Positions 50,284 through 59,884 of a DNA stretch of 64,000 nucleotides are shown here, one piece after another. Below the pieces are notes generated by a model. It saw only the letters and a program-made list of their open reading frames with translations, was not told the DNA's origin and made no database searches. The stretch is from Martelella lutilitoris. GTDB lineage: Bacteria; Pseudomonadota; Alphaproteobacteria; Rhizobiales; Rhizobiaceae. Made by a program: the position numbers and the translations under genes. Positions within the stretch are counted from its first letter, which is position 1, and the number at the start of each line of letters is the position of its first letter. The stretch lies in NCBI RefSeq assembly GCF_005924265.1, contig NZ_VCLB01000012.1, forward strand, positions 16,745 through 80,744. Reading direction: 5' to 3'.

Positions 50284-52086
50284 CTATTCCGACGGGGCCG
50301 GCTTCTTCTTGCGGAACATGCCTTTCAGATTGTCGAACAGTTCGATCTTGACGCCGTGGCGCTTCATGATGATCGACTGCTGCAGGATCGAGAGCGAGTT
50401 GTTCCAGGCGTAGTAGATCACCAGACCGGCCGGGAATTTCGCCAGCATGAAGGTGAAGACCACCGGCATCCAGTTGAAGATCATCGCCTGCGTCTTGTCG
50501 GGCGGCGTCGGGTTCATGCGCATCTGCATCCACATGGTGATGCCCATGATGATTGGCCAGGCGCCGATATGCAGGACCGGCGGCACGGCGAAGGGCAGGA
50601 GCCCGAAGAGGTTGAAGATGCTGGTCGGGTCGGGCGCGGAAAGGTCCTGGATCCAGCCGAAGAACGGCGCGTGCCGCATTTCGATGGTGACGTAGAGCAC
50701 CTTGTAGAGCGCGAAGAAGATCGGAATCTGCAACAGCACCGGCCAGCAGCCGGCCACCGGATTGATCTTCTCCTTCTTGTACAGCTCCATCATGGCCTTC
50801 TGCAGGCCCATGCGGTCGTCGCCATACTGCTCCTTCAGCTCGGTCATCTTCGGCTGCATGCGCTTCATGTTGGCCATGGAGGCATACTGCTTGGAGGCGA
50901 GCGGGAAGAACAGGAGCTTGATGATGACGGTCGTGATCAGGATCGCGACGCCGAAATTGCCGACCTGGTGATAGATGAAGTCCATCAGCTGGAACAGCGG
51001 CTTGGTGATGAACCACAGCCAGCCCCAGTCGATCATGCGGTCGAACAGGGGAATATTGTACTGCTTCTGGTACTGGGTCAGAATGTTGGTGACCTTGGCG
51101 CCGGCAAACACCATGGTCTTCAGTTCCGCGGTCTTGCCGGCGGCAATCGTCAGCGGCTGATTGTCGGAATAGTCCGCCTGGTAGCGCGCCCGGCCATCGT
51201 CGAAATGCGAGAAGCGGACATCGTAATTCATGTCGGACTGGGGGATGATCGCGGTGCCCCAGTACTTGTCGGTGACGCCGAACCAGCCGCCGTTCGAGCC
51301 GGTATAGGTCTCGTCTTCCTTGGCGACGTTCTTGTAGGTGTCCTCCGTGATGCCGGCATCCGGCGCCATGACGCCGAGGAAACCCTCGTGCAGCACCCAG
51401 GCGGACGGCTCGTCCGGCAGGTTGAAGCGGGTGATGCGGCCGTAGGGATTGACGGTCACCTGCTTGTCGGAGGCGTTGGTCACCGTGTCGTCCATCGTGA
51501 TCATGTAATCGTCATCGATGGAGATCGTGCGGTGGAAGGTCAGGCCGGACTCATTGGTGTAGGACAGTTCGACCGGGGTCGTAGGCGTCAGCGTGTCGCC
51601 CTTTTCCAGCGTCCAGACAGTTTGGGGTCCCGGGACCGAACCGGAGTTTTCGCCCTGGACGAAGCCAAGTTCGGCGAAGTAGCCGTTTTCGGTATCGGCG
51701 GGGCTGAACAGGGTGACGATGGGGCTCGTCGGGTCTACGGTGACGTGGTAGTCCTTGAGCTTGATGTCGTCGATGCGCGCGCCGGCAAGGTTGATGGAGC
51801 CGGAGAGCGCGGGCGTCTCGATCTTGACGCGCGGGGCGGTCGTCTGCTGGGCGCCGGCCTGGGAGAACACCGCATCGCCGCTGGCTGTGGACGAGGCGCC
51901 TGAGGCCTGGGAACCGGCGGTATTGTTCGTTGTGGCGGTCTGTTCCTGTGTCGCCTGCTGCTGTGCCGCCTGTTCCTGCGCGGCGCGCTGCTCTTCAAGG
52001 CGCGGGCCCATATACAGGAATTGCCAGGCCAGTACGACCAGGACCGTGAGCGCGATCGCAATGATAGAATTGCGGTTGTTTTCCAT
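50284..52086 (-). CDS. yidC: Membrane protein insertase YidC
   Basis: YidC inserts and folds inner-membrane proteins, alone or with Sec. The 600-residue product starts MENNRNSIIAIALTVLVVLA with the first transmembrane helix. A Gln/Ala/Thr-rich linker, a large periplasmic beta domain and the conserved five-helix core follow (IDWGWLWFITKPLFQLMDF; ASMANMKRMQPKMTELKEQYGDDR). The positively charged tail is FRKKKPAPSE. The frame is open upstream over rnpA, but the ATG at 52084-52086 fits the family. It starts 1 bp after rnpA. Confidence 0.96.
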   Translation of the reverse strand: MENNRNSIIAIALTVLVVLAWQFLYMGPRLEEQRAAQEQAAQQQATQEQTATTNNTAGSQASGASSTASGDAVFSQAGAQQTTAPRVKIETPALSGSINLAGARIDDIKLKDYHVTVDPTSPIVTLFSPADTENGYFAELGFVQGENSGSVPGPQTVWTLEKGDTLTPTTPVELSYTNESGLTFHRTISIDDDYMITMDDTVTNASDKQVTVNPYGRITRFNLPDEPSAWVLHEGFLGVMAPDAGITEDTYKNVAKEDETYTGSNGGWFGVTDKYWGTAIIPQSDMNYDVRFSHFDDGRARYQADYSDNQPLTIAAGKTAELKTMVFAGAKVTNILTQYQKQYNIPLFDRMIDWGWLWFITKPLFQLMDFIYHQVGNFGVAILITTVIIKLLFFPLASKQYASMANMKRMQPKMTELKEQYGDDRMGLQKAMMELYKKEKINPVAGCWPVLLQIPIFFALYKVLYVTIEMRHAPFFGWIQDLSAPDPTSIFNLFGLLPFAVPPVLHIGAWPIIMGITMWMQMRMNPTPPDKTQAMIFNWMPVVFTFMLAKFPAGLVIYYAWNNSLSILQQSIIMKRHGVKIELFDNLKGMFRKKKPAPSE

Positions 52087-52087
52087 C

Positions 52088-52483
52088 TTATCTTCCTGGT
52101 GCGGACGCCTTGCGGCTCCGTCCGGTTCGGGGCGATTTCGAAATCCGTGATTCCAGCTCATCTGCGAGCATCGCGAAAGAGACGCCGAGCACCTCCCGAC
52201 GGCCCACAACGACATAATCGCAACCGGGTTGCATTGCAAATGCGCCTTTGAGACGCACAGCCTCTTTCAGCCGGCGGCGCATCCTGTTGCGCTCGACGGC
52301 GTTTCCCTGCCGTTTGGTCACAGTAAAACCGACGCGGGGCCCCTCAAGGGGTTCGCGCCGGTCAAGTACTTCCAGCAGAAACAGCGGGCCTTTCCGCCGT
52401 TCGCCTTTCTGGACGGCCAGAAATTGCGGGCGGGTCTTGAGCCGCCCGACAACCATCTCGGCATTGTCGTCCGGTCCGGCCAT
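52088..52483 (-). CDS. rnpA: Ribonuclease P protein component
   Basis: Basic protein subunit of RNase P that helps the RNA mature tRNA 5' ends. The 131-residue protein has the signature [14 protein letters not shown] and the core strand [18 protein letters not shown], with a longer Arg/Ser-rich tail than in E. coli. The exact start is uncertain because the family block begins at [12 protein letters not shown]. It lies 15 bp after rpmH and 1 bp before yidC. Confidence 0.93.
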   Translation of the reverse strand: MAGPDDNAEMVVGRLKTRPQFLAVQKGERRKGPLFLLEVLDRREPLEGPRVGFTVTKRQGNAVERNRMRRRLKEAVRLKGAFAMQPGCDYVVVGRREVLGVSFAMLADELESRISKSPRTGRSRKASAPGR

Positions 52484-52498
52484 CAGGGCTATGGGCCC

Positions 52499-52639
52499 TT
52501 AAGCCGAAAGGCGCTTGCGGCCGCGCGCGCGGCGGGCCTGGAGGACCTTGCGGCCGCCCTTGGTGGCCATACGGGCACGGAAGCCGTGACGGCGTTTGCG
52601 AACAAGCTTGGAAGGCTGATAGGTACGCTTGGTAGACAT
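52499..52639 (-). CDS. rpmH: 50S ribosomal protein L34
   Basis: A 46-residue highly basic ribosomal protein: [20 protein letters not shown], then a [19 protein letters not shown] end. It is the first gene of the rpmH-rnpA-yidC operon and has a strong sigma-70 promoter 126 bp upstream. Confidence 0.97.
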   Translation of the reverse strand: MSTKRTYQPSKLVRKRRHGFRARMATKGGRKVLQARRARGRKRLSA

Positions 52640-52764
52640 TTGTTTAAATACCGCGGTGTGCGGCCCTTCTTGGTGAACTGCCGAGGCAGTTGAAGCGTGT
52701 GGATGATGTTGCCGGCATGATCGCCGCCTTGCGGGGCGGGCCAAAGCTGCCGGAAACTGCGCGG

Positions 52765-52794
52765 CTTATAAGGGAAAGGGTCGCAAATTGTCAA
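52765..52794 (-). promoter_or_regulatory. Sigma-70 promoter of the rpmH-rnpA-yidC operon
   Basis: On the minus strand a consensus TTGACA (52794-52789) is followed, 17-18 bp later, by TTATAA/TATAAG (52771-52765). It is the best -35/-10 match in the window and is well placed for a ribosomal protein operon. Confidence 0.75.
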
Positions 52795-52896
52795 TCATGC
52801 CGGGCGCGCGACTTTGCAAGTGCCTCAAATATGACGGTTTTGTCCTGTTGGGGATTGGGCTATGATCCCTCGACTTCTTGAACCGGAGAACAAGCG

Positions 52897-54387
52897 ATGC
52901 GGTGGGTAAGACCCCGTGAGACTGAGGAGGCGCCTCACGGCAAGGTCGCCGTGCCCGGTTTCCTGTCGGGCCTGTCGGGGCGCATCCTGGCGCTCACCGT
53001 GGCGATCATCATGTCCGCCGAGATCGTCTTCTTCGTGCCCTCGCTGGCCAGCATGCGGCTGAGATGGCTCGATGACCGGCTGAGCACCGCCGCCGCCGCC
53101 GCCACCGTGATCGACGGGCTGCAGCCGCAGGTTCTGCCGCGCGCGCTGCAGGACGAGACGCTGATGGCGACCGGCACCAAGGCGATCGTGCTCAGGAAGG
53201 ACGGCGCCTCGCAGCTTCTCGCCATCACCGACATGCCGCCGGAAATCGCCAAGACCTATGACCTGACCGATGTCGGCCCGGTCGAGGCCGTGGTCGATGC
53301 CTTCGACGAACTGCTGTTCGGCGGCGACCGCGCCATCCGCGTCTTCGGCCATATCGGCGACAGCGACGCGATCATCGAACTGGTGATCTCGGATGACGAG
53401 CTTCGCCATGCGCTTCTCGTCTATGCCCGCAACATCTTTCTTCTGAGCATTCTCCTGTCGACGTTCACGGCGATGCTGATCTTCTTCCGGCTGAACGCCA
53501 TCTTGGTGCGGCCCCTGCGACGCCAGATTGCCAACATGCAGGCCTTTTCCGATCATCCGGATCTGCCGGAGAGCGTCTATCGCCCGGAAGAGACCACGGA
53601 CGAGCTGGGCATTGCCGGAAGGCATCTCGCCTCGATGCAGAGCGAGCTGCAGAAAACGCTGCGTCAGCAGAAGCGCCTGGCCGAGCTCGGTCTTGCCGTC
53701 TCCAAGATCAACCACGACATGCGCAACATCCTGGCCTCCGCCCAGCTGATGTCCGACCGGATCGCGGGGACCGATGATCCGGTGGTCCGTCGCGTCGCGC
53801 CGAAGCTGCTGCGCGCGATCGACCGGGCGGCGGCCTATTCCCGCTCGGTTCTGAGCTATGGTCAGGTCTCCGAGGCGGAGCCCAGGCGCGAGATGGTGAG
53901 CCTTTTCGGGTTGATCAACGACGTGCATGACTATCTGGAGCTTTCCGCCGACCGACCGATCGACTGGATCAACCGGGTGCCGGAGGACCTGAAGGTCGAC
54001 GCCGATCCCGAGCAGCTGTTCCGGGTGGTCTTCAATCTCTGTCGCAACAGCGTGCAGGCACTGACGCAGCAGGCCCACGAGAAGCGCGATTCGCTCAATT
54101 GCCTGATTGTCTCCGCCCAGCGTCACGGCAGCGTCGTCTCGCTCTCGGTCGACGATACCGGTCCCGGCATGCCGCAAAAGGCGCGCGAGAACCTGTTTGC
54201 CGCCTTCAGGGGCGGCGTGCGCAGCGGCGGCACGGGGCTGGGCCTGGCGATCGCCCGTGAACTGGTGCTCGCCCATGGCGGCACCATCGCGCTCGTGGAA
54301 AAGGCAGGGCAGGGCACGCTGTTCCGCATCGAGATTCCCGACCGCCCGGTGGCGCTTGAGAACTGGCGCAGCGAGACAGGCGCCTGA
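52897..54387 (+). CDS. Orphan sensor histidine kinase
   Basis: A 496-residue inner-membrane kinase: transmembrane helix about 29-50, a periplasmic sensor region to about 175, a second helix about 178-199, a HAMP-like linker, then the kinase core. The phospho-acceptor is His273 in SKINHDMRNILAS. The ATPase N box (NLCRNSVQAL), G1 (DDTGPGMPQ) and G2 (GGTGLGLAIAREL) are intact. No response regulator gene is next to it: rpmH is divergent upstream and tRNA-Arg follows. The signal is unknown. Confidence 0.9.
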   Translation: MRWVRPRETEEAPHGKVAVPGFLSGLSGRILALTVAIIMSAEIVFFVPSLASMRLRWLDDRLSTAAAAATVIDGLQPQVLPRALQDETLMATGTKAIVLRKDGASQLLAITDMPPEIAKTYDLTDVGPVEAVVDAFDELLFGGDRAIRVFGHIGDSDAIIELVISDDELRHALLVYARNIFLLSILLSTFTAMLIFFRLNAILVRPLRRQIANMQAFSDHPDLPESVYRPEETTDELGIAGRHLASMQSELQKTLRQQKRLAELGLAVSKINHDMRNILASAQLMSDRIAGTDDPVVRRVAPKLLRAIDRAAAYSRSVLSYGQVSEAEPRREMVSLFGLINDVHDYLELSADRPIDWINRVPEDLKVDADPEQLFRVVFNLCRNSVQALTQQAHEKRDSLNCLIVSAQRHGSVVSLSVDDTGPGMPQKARENLFAAFRGGVRSGGTGLGLAIARELVLAHGGTIALVEKAGQGTLFRIEIPDRPVALENWRSETGA

Positions 54388-54430
54388 GCCGCCCGGCTTG
54401 CCGAAGGTGCGCTATGCCTGTTTTCCACTC

Positions 54431-54467
54431 AGTCTCACTGAGACTCCTATCTTATTGATTTGATAAG
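54431..54467. repeat. Two short palindromes after the histidine kinase
   Basis: AGTCTCA-C-TGAGACT (54431-54445) is a perfect 7-1-7 inverted repeat, and CTTAT-tgatttg-ATAAG (54451-54467) follows. There is no clean T-tract. They could end the kinase transcript or be a protein-binding site. The rest of the 257-bp gap before the tRNA shows no gene. Confidence 0.45.
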
Positions 54468-54644
54468 AATAATTTCGAGAATACGAGTGGCTTCAGCGGT
54501 CTTCTCACGGCAGCAGGCGACCGGAAACAGACGTGTTTCAGAAAAATGACAGGTTTTTTCCGGAAACCGCTTGCATTCCAAATCCGAAGGCTCTAGAAGC
54601 CCATTCGCACGCCGCAGACAAGACGCGGCGCATCGCAAAGGCAA

Positions 54645-54721
54645 GCGCTCGTAGCTCAGCTGGATAGAGCACCAGACTACGAATCTGGGGGTCGGGAGTT
54701 CGAATCTTCCCGAGCGCGCCA
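54645..54721 (+). tRNA. tRNA-Arg (anticodon ACG)
   Basis: A complete cloverleaf: acceptor stem GCGCTCG/CGAGCGC, D-arm AGCTCAGCTGGATAGAGC, anticodon arm CAGACTACGAATCTG with anticodon ACG, T-arm GGGAGTTCGAATCTTCC, and encoded CCA at 54719-54721. tRNA-Arg genes are common integration sites, and mobile-element debris follows directly. Confidence 0.97.
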
Positions 54722-55319
54722 CTTTTACCTCTTAAAATCAGCCTCTTGCTTTTTCTGCTTTCTCGTAGGTTATTAGTCCTATTTTTCAGATAAGCATGGG
54801 GTAAGCAGCAGGATCGGTTTCGACGCAGTTCCGTGGCGGCTTGCGTCGCCAAACCCTAAATTCCCTTTGATTCAGTAAAATTGGCGCTGTCATTGCCGTC
54901 ATCACTGTCATTCCCTAATCTATTCAATAGGTTGAACATGACAGCCTCGCTCAGATCGCCGTCATGCGCCTGTCAGCCACTAGGCGGCGGCCTTCGAGGC
55001 TGTCTGGGCTGCGGCTTTTTTCCCATGGACGACACAACGCTGCCGGGCCAGTGTGGTGCTGATCCGGTCCCCGTGGTGCAGGCATAACGTGTGGAAAGAA
55101 CTGGAGTTTAGCCGAAACGGCCCCGAGCGTTGAGACTTTAGGCTTTGTATCCGGTCTCAGGCTGGCCCGACCGCGCGGTGCCAAATACCCGCATGGCAAG
55201 GGGCCCCGTGAAGGACCCGCGCCCCTTCTGTCAGCCGCTGTCTGGTGCGGACGATCAAAAAAGGGGACGCGGGGGAAGGCCGCCTGCGGGCGGCTATGAG
55301 TGAAGCTGCAAAGCTGGCT
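54722..55319. other. Non-coding stretch after tRNA-Arg, probably mobile-element debris
   Basis: About 600 bp with no convincing gene. The first 70 bp are T-rich (possible tRNA terminator: ACTTTTACC... CTTTTTCTGC). Short frames on both strands lack family resemblance. A GC hairpin AAGGGGC...GCCCCTT lies near 55198-55229. I could not find a second copy of the tRNA 3' end that would mark the far attachment site. Confidence 0.45.
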
Positions 55320-55973
55320 TCAGACCCCGGTCTCTTCGTTTGGGTGCGCAGACGAAAGTGGCCGGGTGATGATCATGCGGCCTTCTGCCGTCCGGCTGTC
55401 AGTGACGGCATAGCCTTCGCTCCGGAGCAGCGGCGCGGCCCGACGGACGAGCGTGCCGAGCGTTGCCGCTGTCGATGGCCATACCCGCATGTTCTTGATC
55501 GCCGGCGCTGCATGCTCGTTGAGAACTTCCAGGAGATGCGTGGCTGTCCCGCTGAAGCCGGTCGCACGATGCCGCTTGATGATGCGGATCAGCTCGCTGC
55601 CGAAAGGATCGTTCTCAAGCGCGACCTTGGCGGCATCGGTCCTGCTTAGAGGATAGGCTTCCAGGAACTGGCCTGGCCCCCAGCCAAAGGCCGGAGAGCA
55701 GGCTTCGATCCACTCGGCGAAGTCGGCCATTTGGCGACGCTCGACATGTTGTCGAAGGCAAGCACATGGCCGTTCTTGGCAGCAATGACCAGGTCGCGCT
55801 CGTCCTTCGAGACGGTGCGCTTCCTGCCGATCTCGGCATCGATCAGGTTGGCAAGCAGGTCGGTGACCGAACTCTTGCCGCTGCCCTGTTCGCCGCTGAC
55901 GCAGAGAATAGGGGAGGGGCCTTGGGTGGCAAGAGCATTCAGCCCATGCCGTGAACATGTGTGTGGCGCGGGT
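55320..55973 (-). pseudogene. Remnant of a mobile-element primase/helicase (ATP-binding protein)
   Basis: Two pieces in different frames. The upstream piece (about 55973-55731) has no start codon and reads GPSPILCVSGEQGSGKSSVT with a P-loop, then HVLAFDNMSSVAKW, the Walker B-like element of D5/primase-associated ATPases of phages and integrative elements. The sequence then shifts frame to a C-terminal piece beginning RQMADFAEWIEACSPAFGWG and running to the stop at 55320. The ATPase middle, normally over a hundred residues, is missing. Start loss, internal deletion and frame change mark it as dead. Confidence 0.75.
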
Positions 55974-56018
55974 CATGTGGGAACGCATCGACCGCACCCG
56001 CGACCAGCCGGTGCAGCT

Positions 56019-57833
56019 TTAATCCAGCATGTCGGCGTCGCGCCGCGACGAGACGCGGAATTTATGGGTGAGCGTGTGCTGGCCTGCCGGCAACCGCACC
56101 AGCAGGAACGGCACCATGGTTCTCGGCGCGCTCAGGTTGGTATGGACCCTGCGGGCCACGCCTGCGAATTTCGGATAATCGTCGAGACTGCGGATCGCCG
56201 AAAGGCCGTTGGTGCCTCTGACCGCGATGACGGCTTCTGTCTTCATGATGTCGTCGCGATCGCGGTCCTGCATCAAAAGGCGGGGCTCGACAGCGCCCGC
56301 CTCCGGCACCAGAACCTCCGCTTCCTCATACCACTGGTCGACGGCAAAGCCGCTTTCGGCGACCAAGGCCGGCCGTTCGAGCGTGAACTGATGACGGCGG
56401 ACAAAGCTGCGGTCCTCGGCGACGTCGATCGTGGTTTCCACCGCCTGCGCGCCGGTGCTCCAGCCAAGCGACAGCGTCCGGCCTTCAAGCCGGCTGAAAC
56501 TGTTGCTCCGTCGCATCTGCCAGTTGATGCCGCGGTCGAAGCTGAAGGCGAGAATATTGTCGCCGAAGCGGAATTCCTCGGCATATTGCAGAGCGTTGAT
56601 TTCCATGCCGAAATTGGTGGAGTAGGCGAATTTGTTGTACTTGTCCGGCTGCACGTCGGCCCGTACCGGCGCGCCATAATGGATCACGCTGTGCCCTTCG
56701 ATCCGCTGCGCGATCGTATTGTTCGCCGGCATCGGATAGACCTTCTCGGGGCATGGCAGCGGCTCTTCCTCCGCCTGCCAGAACGCCGAATCCTCCGGCA
56801 GGGCGAGCGGCATGAACGCCTTCATGGCCCAGTAGGGCGAGGTCGGCGAGTTGTAGTCCTCGCACATGATGAGGTTCGGATAATAATAGCCGCGGGTCAT
56901 GAGACCGTCGGCGGTGAAGATCGGCTTGTCGCGCCAGCTGCGGATCTGGCGCGCCCAGATGCCCTTGATCTGGCCGGTCGACATCCCGTCCAGTTCACAG
57001 ACCGCCGCCATGCCCCAGAAGGCGGCCATGGCGAAGCGGTAGATGAGCGAACGGCCGACCATCAGGCCCTCGCCCGTTTCGGCAAACCAGTGGGAAAACG
57101 GGACCATGAAGGCCGACGCCCGTTCGCGAAAGGTCTTGACCAGCGCGGGCTTCGGGTCCTTGGCGAAATGGGCGTAGATGAGCGCGTAAAAATGAATGGC
57201 GAATGCGCCGTAATGGTCGACCGGCAATGTCGGCCCGTCGCCATACCAGCCATCGCCCAGATACCAGTCGCTGACGCGCTGGATGTAGCGCGCCTGCAGC
57301 GCCTCGTCGACCAGATCCGCGCGGCCGATCTTGCGCAGGCCTTCCTGAACCAGAACGGCAAAGAACAGCCAGTTGTTGTCGACGAGGGTGACATGCTGGA
57401 TGTCTTCCAGCCACCGCAGCAGATTGTCCTTCTCGCGCTCGGAAAAGGGAGCCCAGGCGGTTTCCGGCACGGCCATCAGCATGACGCCGATGGCGGCCAT
57501 TTCCACGCTGTGCTGCGACGGGCTTGCGGTCGGGCCCCAGTAATCGGGGTGGTCGGGATCCGTGCCCTCGGCAAGCACGCGGCGCATCAGAGGCCACAGG
57601 CCGTTGTCGTCGCCGGCGCCGACCGTCAGGGGAATGAGGCCCCAGAGGGGGCGGGCGACGCCTTCGAGCGCGCTCGACGCCATCGGGTAGACGGCGGCGC
57701 CGTCGTCAAAGTCGACGCGCGCGCCCTGTCGTTCGATATAGCCTGCGACCGGGGCGACGAGATCCCTGACGAGGGTCTGAAAATCGGCGCGCGTGCGCAT
57801 CGGATTTTCGGAGAATTTGGAATAATACGCCAT
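56019..57833 (-). CDS. DUF2264 domain-containing protein, probable carbohydrate-active enzyme
   Basis: A 604-residue protein, no signal peptide, beginning MAYYSKFSENPMRTRADFQT; the rest matches DUF2264, with an (alpha/alpha)-type helical N-terminal half (PLWGLIPLTVGAGDDNGLW; DNNWLFFAVLVQEGLRKIG) and a beta-rich C-terminal half. Some family members have been placed, from memory, among beta-glucuronidase-type glycoside hydrolases; I treat the activity as unproven. A longer frame to 58100 runs into the TRAP gene and is not used. It is the last gene of the minus-strand uronate locus. Confidence 0.82.
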   Translation of the reverse strand: MAYYSKFSENPMRTRADFQTLVRDLVAPVAGYIERQGARVDFDDGAAVYPMASSALEGVARPLWGLIPLTVGAGDDNGLWPLMRRVLAEGTDPDHPDYWGPTASPSQHSVEMAAIGVMLMAVPETAWAPFSEREKDNLLRWLEDIQHVTLVDNNWLFFAVLVQEGLRKIGRADLVDEALQARYIQRVSDWYLGDGWYGDGPTLPVDHYGAFAIHFYALIYAHFAKDPKPALVKTFRERASAFMVPFSHWFAETGEGLMVGRSLIYRFAMAAFWGMAAVCELDGMSTGQIKGIWARQIRSWRDKPIFTADGLMTRGYYYPNLIMCEDYNSPTSPYWAMKAFMPLALPEDSAFWQAEEEPLPCPEKVYPMPANNTIAQRIEGHSVIHYGAPVRADVQPDKYNKFAYSTNFGMEINALQYAEEFRFGDNILAFSFDRGINWQMRRSNSFSRLEGRTLSLGWSTGAQAVETTIDVAEDRSFVRRHQFTLERPALVAESGFAVDQWYEEAEVLVPEAGAVEPRLLMQDRDRDDIMKTEAVIAVRGTNGLSAIRSLDDYPKFAGVARRVHTNLSAPRTMVPFLLVRLPAGQHTLTHKFRVSSRRDADMLD

Positions 57834-57913
57834 TGACCTGATATCCCTGATGATCGATTTGAAAGGCCCCTTAAGCGGGACCTTGATGATGGCAGCCGAG
57901 AGACGGTCCCGGA

Positions 57914-59833
57914 TTACATTCCGAACAGCCGCGGCAGGAACAGGCTGAGTTCGGGGATGTAGGTGATCGCCAGCAGGCCGAGGATCTGCACGAGGAAGAT
58001 CGGCAGCAGCGGCCGGACGACCCGCGTGATCGACTGGCCGGTAATGCCGCAGGACACGAAAAGAACGGTTCCGACCGGCGGGGTCACGACGCCCATGCAC
58101 AGGTTATAGATCATCACCACGCCGAAATGCACCGGATCGACGCCCATCGCCGTGACGACGGGATAGAGGATCGGCGTGAAGATCAGCAGTGCGGCCGACA
58201 TATCCATGAAGATGCCGCCAATCAGCAGGCTGATATTGATCAGCAGCAGGATGACATATTTGCTGTCGCTGATGCCGGTCAGGAACAAGCCGATGCTGTC
58301 GGGAATGCTGGCAAAGGTCATGCTCCAGCTCATCAGCCCCGAGGCGGCGATCAGAAGCAGGATCACGCCGGAGGTGATGACCGTCTGGAGGCTGGCGCGG
58401 ATCAGCTGCGTCCAGGTCAGGCTGCGGTAGAGAATGGCGAGCAGCAGGCTGTAGAAGACGGCGATGCCGGACCCTTCCACGGCCGTGAACACGCCGCCGA
58501 CAATGCCGCCGATGACCACGAGTACGAGCGTGAGGCTCGGCAGGGCTTTCCACAGCGTTACCATGACCTCGGAACCCTTGTAGGGCGACTTGTCCGTCGG
58601 GTATTTGTTGCGGCGGGCATAGATATAAGCCACGACCATGACCGATAGGCCCATGATGATGCCCGGAACATAGCCGGCGAGGAAAAGGGCCACGATCGAT
58701 GCGGAACCGCCGCTGATCAGCGAATAGATGATGAACGGTCCCGATGGCGGAATCAGCATGCCGGCAGGCGCCGACGCCGCGTTTACGGCGGTCGTGAACG
58801 GCATGTCGTATTTCTTCTCTTCCGCCACAGGCGCGACCATGCTGCCGATCGCCGTCGCAGCCGCGATGCCGGAGCCGGAAAGGCAGCCGAACAGCATGTT
58901 GGCAATGACATTGGCATGCCACAGATTGCCGGGAATGCGCCGGCCGATCAGCATGGCGAGGTCGATCAGGCGCCGGGCGATGCCGGCCTGGGTCATGATA
59001 TTGCCCGCCAGAACGAAGCAGGGCAGCGCCAGAAAGCCGAAATTGTCGAGGCTGTTGAACAGTTTCTCGCCGCTTGTCGTGAACATGATCGACGGATCAA
59101 GCTGCAGGCTGATGGTCAGGATGCCCGAAAGCGCCAGACCGACGGCGATGGGCGTGCCGATGATCAGAAGCAGGAAAAACATGCCGAAAAGCACGATGAC
59201 CGAAAACAGTTCGAGCTTTTCATCGACGAGGTATTCGTAAACCCCGGTTCCGCGAAGCCACCAGATCAACGCAATGCCGAGGGCAATGACGATGGCCGAT
59301 CCCAGGATAGCGGTCAAGGAGAGGTCTCCCGCGCGCCGCAGCCGGAAGATTTCGACACATTGCGAAACCACCGTCATGACGCCGCAGGCCAGCAGAACGC
59401 TTTGCAGCGTGCCGACCGAAATGTTGATGATCGGCGCCATCATGCGGGAATTTTCGAAAATCGCGTTATAGCCGGACCAGACGAGAATGGCCCCGAACAA
59501 CAGGCACAGCCAGGCATTGATCGCCTTGAGAAAGGCCGCGCGCTTCTTCGGCAGCATTTCCAGGACCAGCGGCAGGTTCAGGTGCTGGCCGCTCATGAAG
59601 CAGTAGCCCGCGCCCAGAAGGCCGAGCCAGATCAGAGCATAGCGCAAAAGGCCTTCCGTCAATGTGCTTGGCGCATTGAAGAAATAGCGGGCGACGACCT
59701 GATAGGTGATCATCGCGCTCATCGCCAGGGTCAGGGCAATCAGGACAGCGCCAAGCAGCTTCCCGAAAAGCGCATAGGCGCGCGCGAACATATGGGGCAA
59801 GGTAGAATTCGGACGTTCGTTGGTTTGCTGCAT
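57914..59833 (-). CDS. TRAP transporter permease, fused small and large subunits (DctQM)
   Basis: A 639-residue protein joining a four-helix DctQ unit (about 1-185; MITYQVVARYFFNAPSTLTEGL) to a twelve-helix DctM unit (ELFSVIVLFGMFFLLLIIGTP onward; SGSGIAAATAIGSMV; NAASAPAGMLIPPSGP). Such permeases take up acids or uronate sugars with a Na+ gradient. The ATG at 59831-59833 gives a short cytoplasmic tail; the frame reaches 59971. It lies after dctP and upstream of the DUF2264 gene. Confidence 0.92.
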   Translation of the reverse strand: MQQTNERPNSTLPHMFARAYALFGKLLGAVLIALTLAMSAMITYQVVARYFFNAPSTLTEGLLRYALIWLGLLGAGYCFMSGQHLNLPLVLEMLPKKRAAFLKAINAWLCLLFGAILVWSGYNAIFENSRMMAPIINISVGTLQSVLLACGVMTVVSQCVEIFRLRRAGDLSLTAILGSAIVIALGIALIWWLRGTGVYEYLVDEKLELFSVIVLFGMFFLLLIIGTPIAVGLALSGILTISLQLDPSIMFTTSGEKLFNSLDNFGFLALPCFVLAGNIMTQAGIARRLIDLAMLIGRRIPGNLWHANVIANMLFGCLSGSGIAAATAIGSMVAPVAEEKKYDMPFTTAVNAASAPAGMLIPPSGPFIIYSLISGGSASIVALFLAGYVPGIIMGLSVMVVAYIYARRNKYPTDKSPYKGSEVMVTLWKALPSLTLVLVVIGGIVGGVFTAVEGSGIAVFYSLLLAILYRSLTWTQLIRASLQTVITSGVILLLIAASGLMSWSMTFASIPDSIGLFLTGISDSKYVILLLINISLLIGGIFMDMSAALLIFTPILYPVVTAMGVDPVHFGVVMIYNLCMGVVTPPVGTVLFVSCGITGQSITRVVRPLLPIFLVQILGLLAITYIPELSLFLPRLFGM

Positions 59834-59884
59834 AGGACCAGTTCCCGGAACAGACCGCAGAAAGCGCTGCGGACGCTTTTCGGC

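Noticed and set aside
54447..54722. Minus-strand frame across tRNA-Arg giving GRFELPTPRF-type sequence
   Set aside because: This is the well-known spurious translation of tRNA antisense sequence; a complete tRNA cloverleaf explains the DNA.
55731..57836. 701-codon plus-strand frame through the right-hand region
   Set aside because: It is a shadow of the DUF2264 gene, whose minus-strand translation has coherent domain structure.
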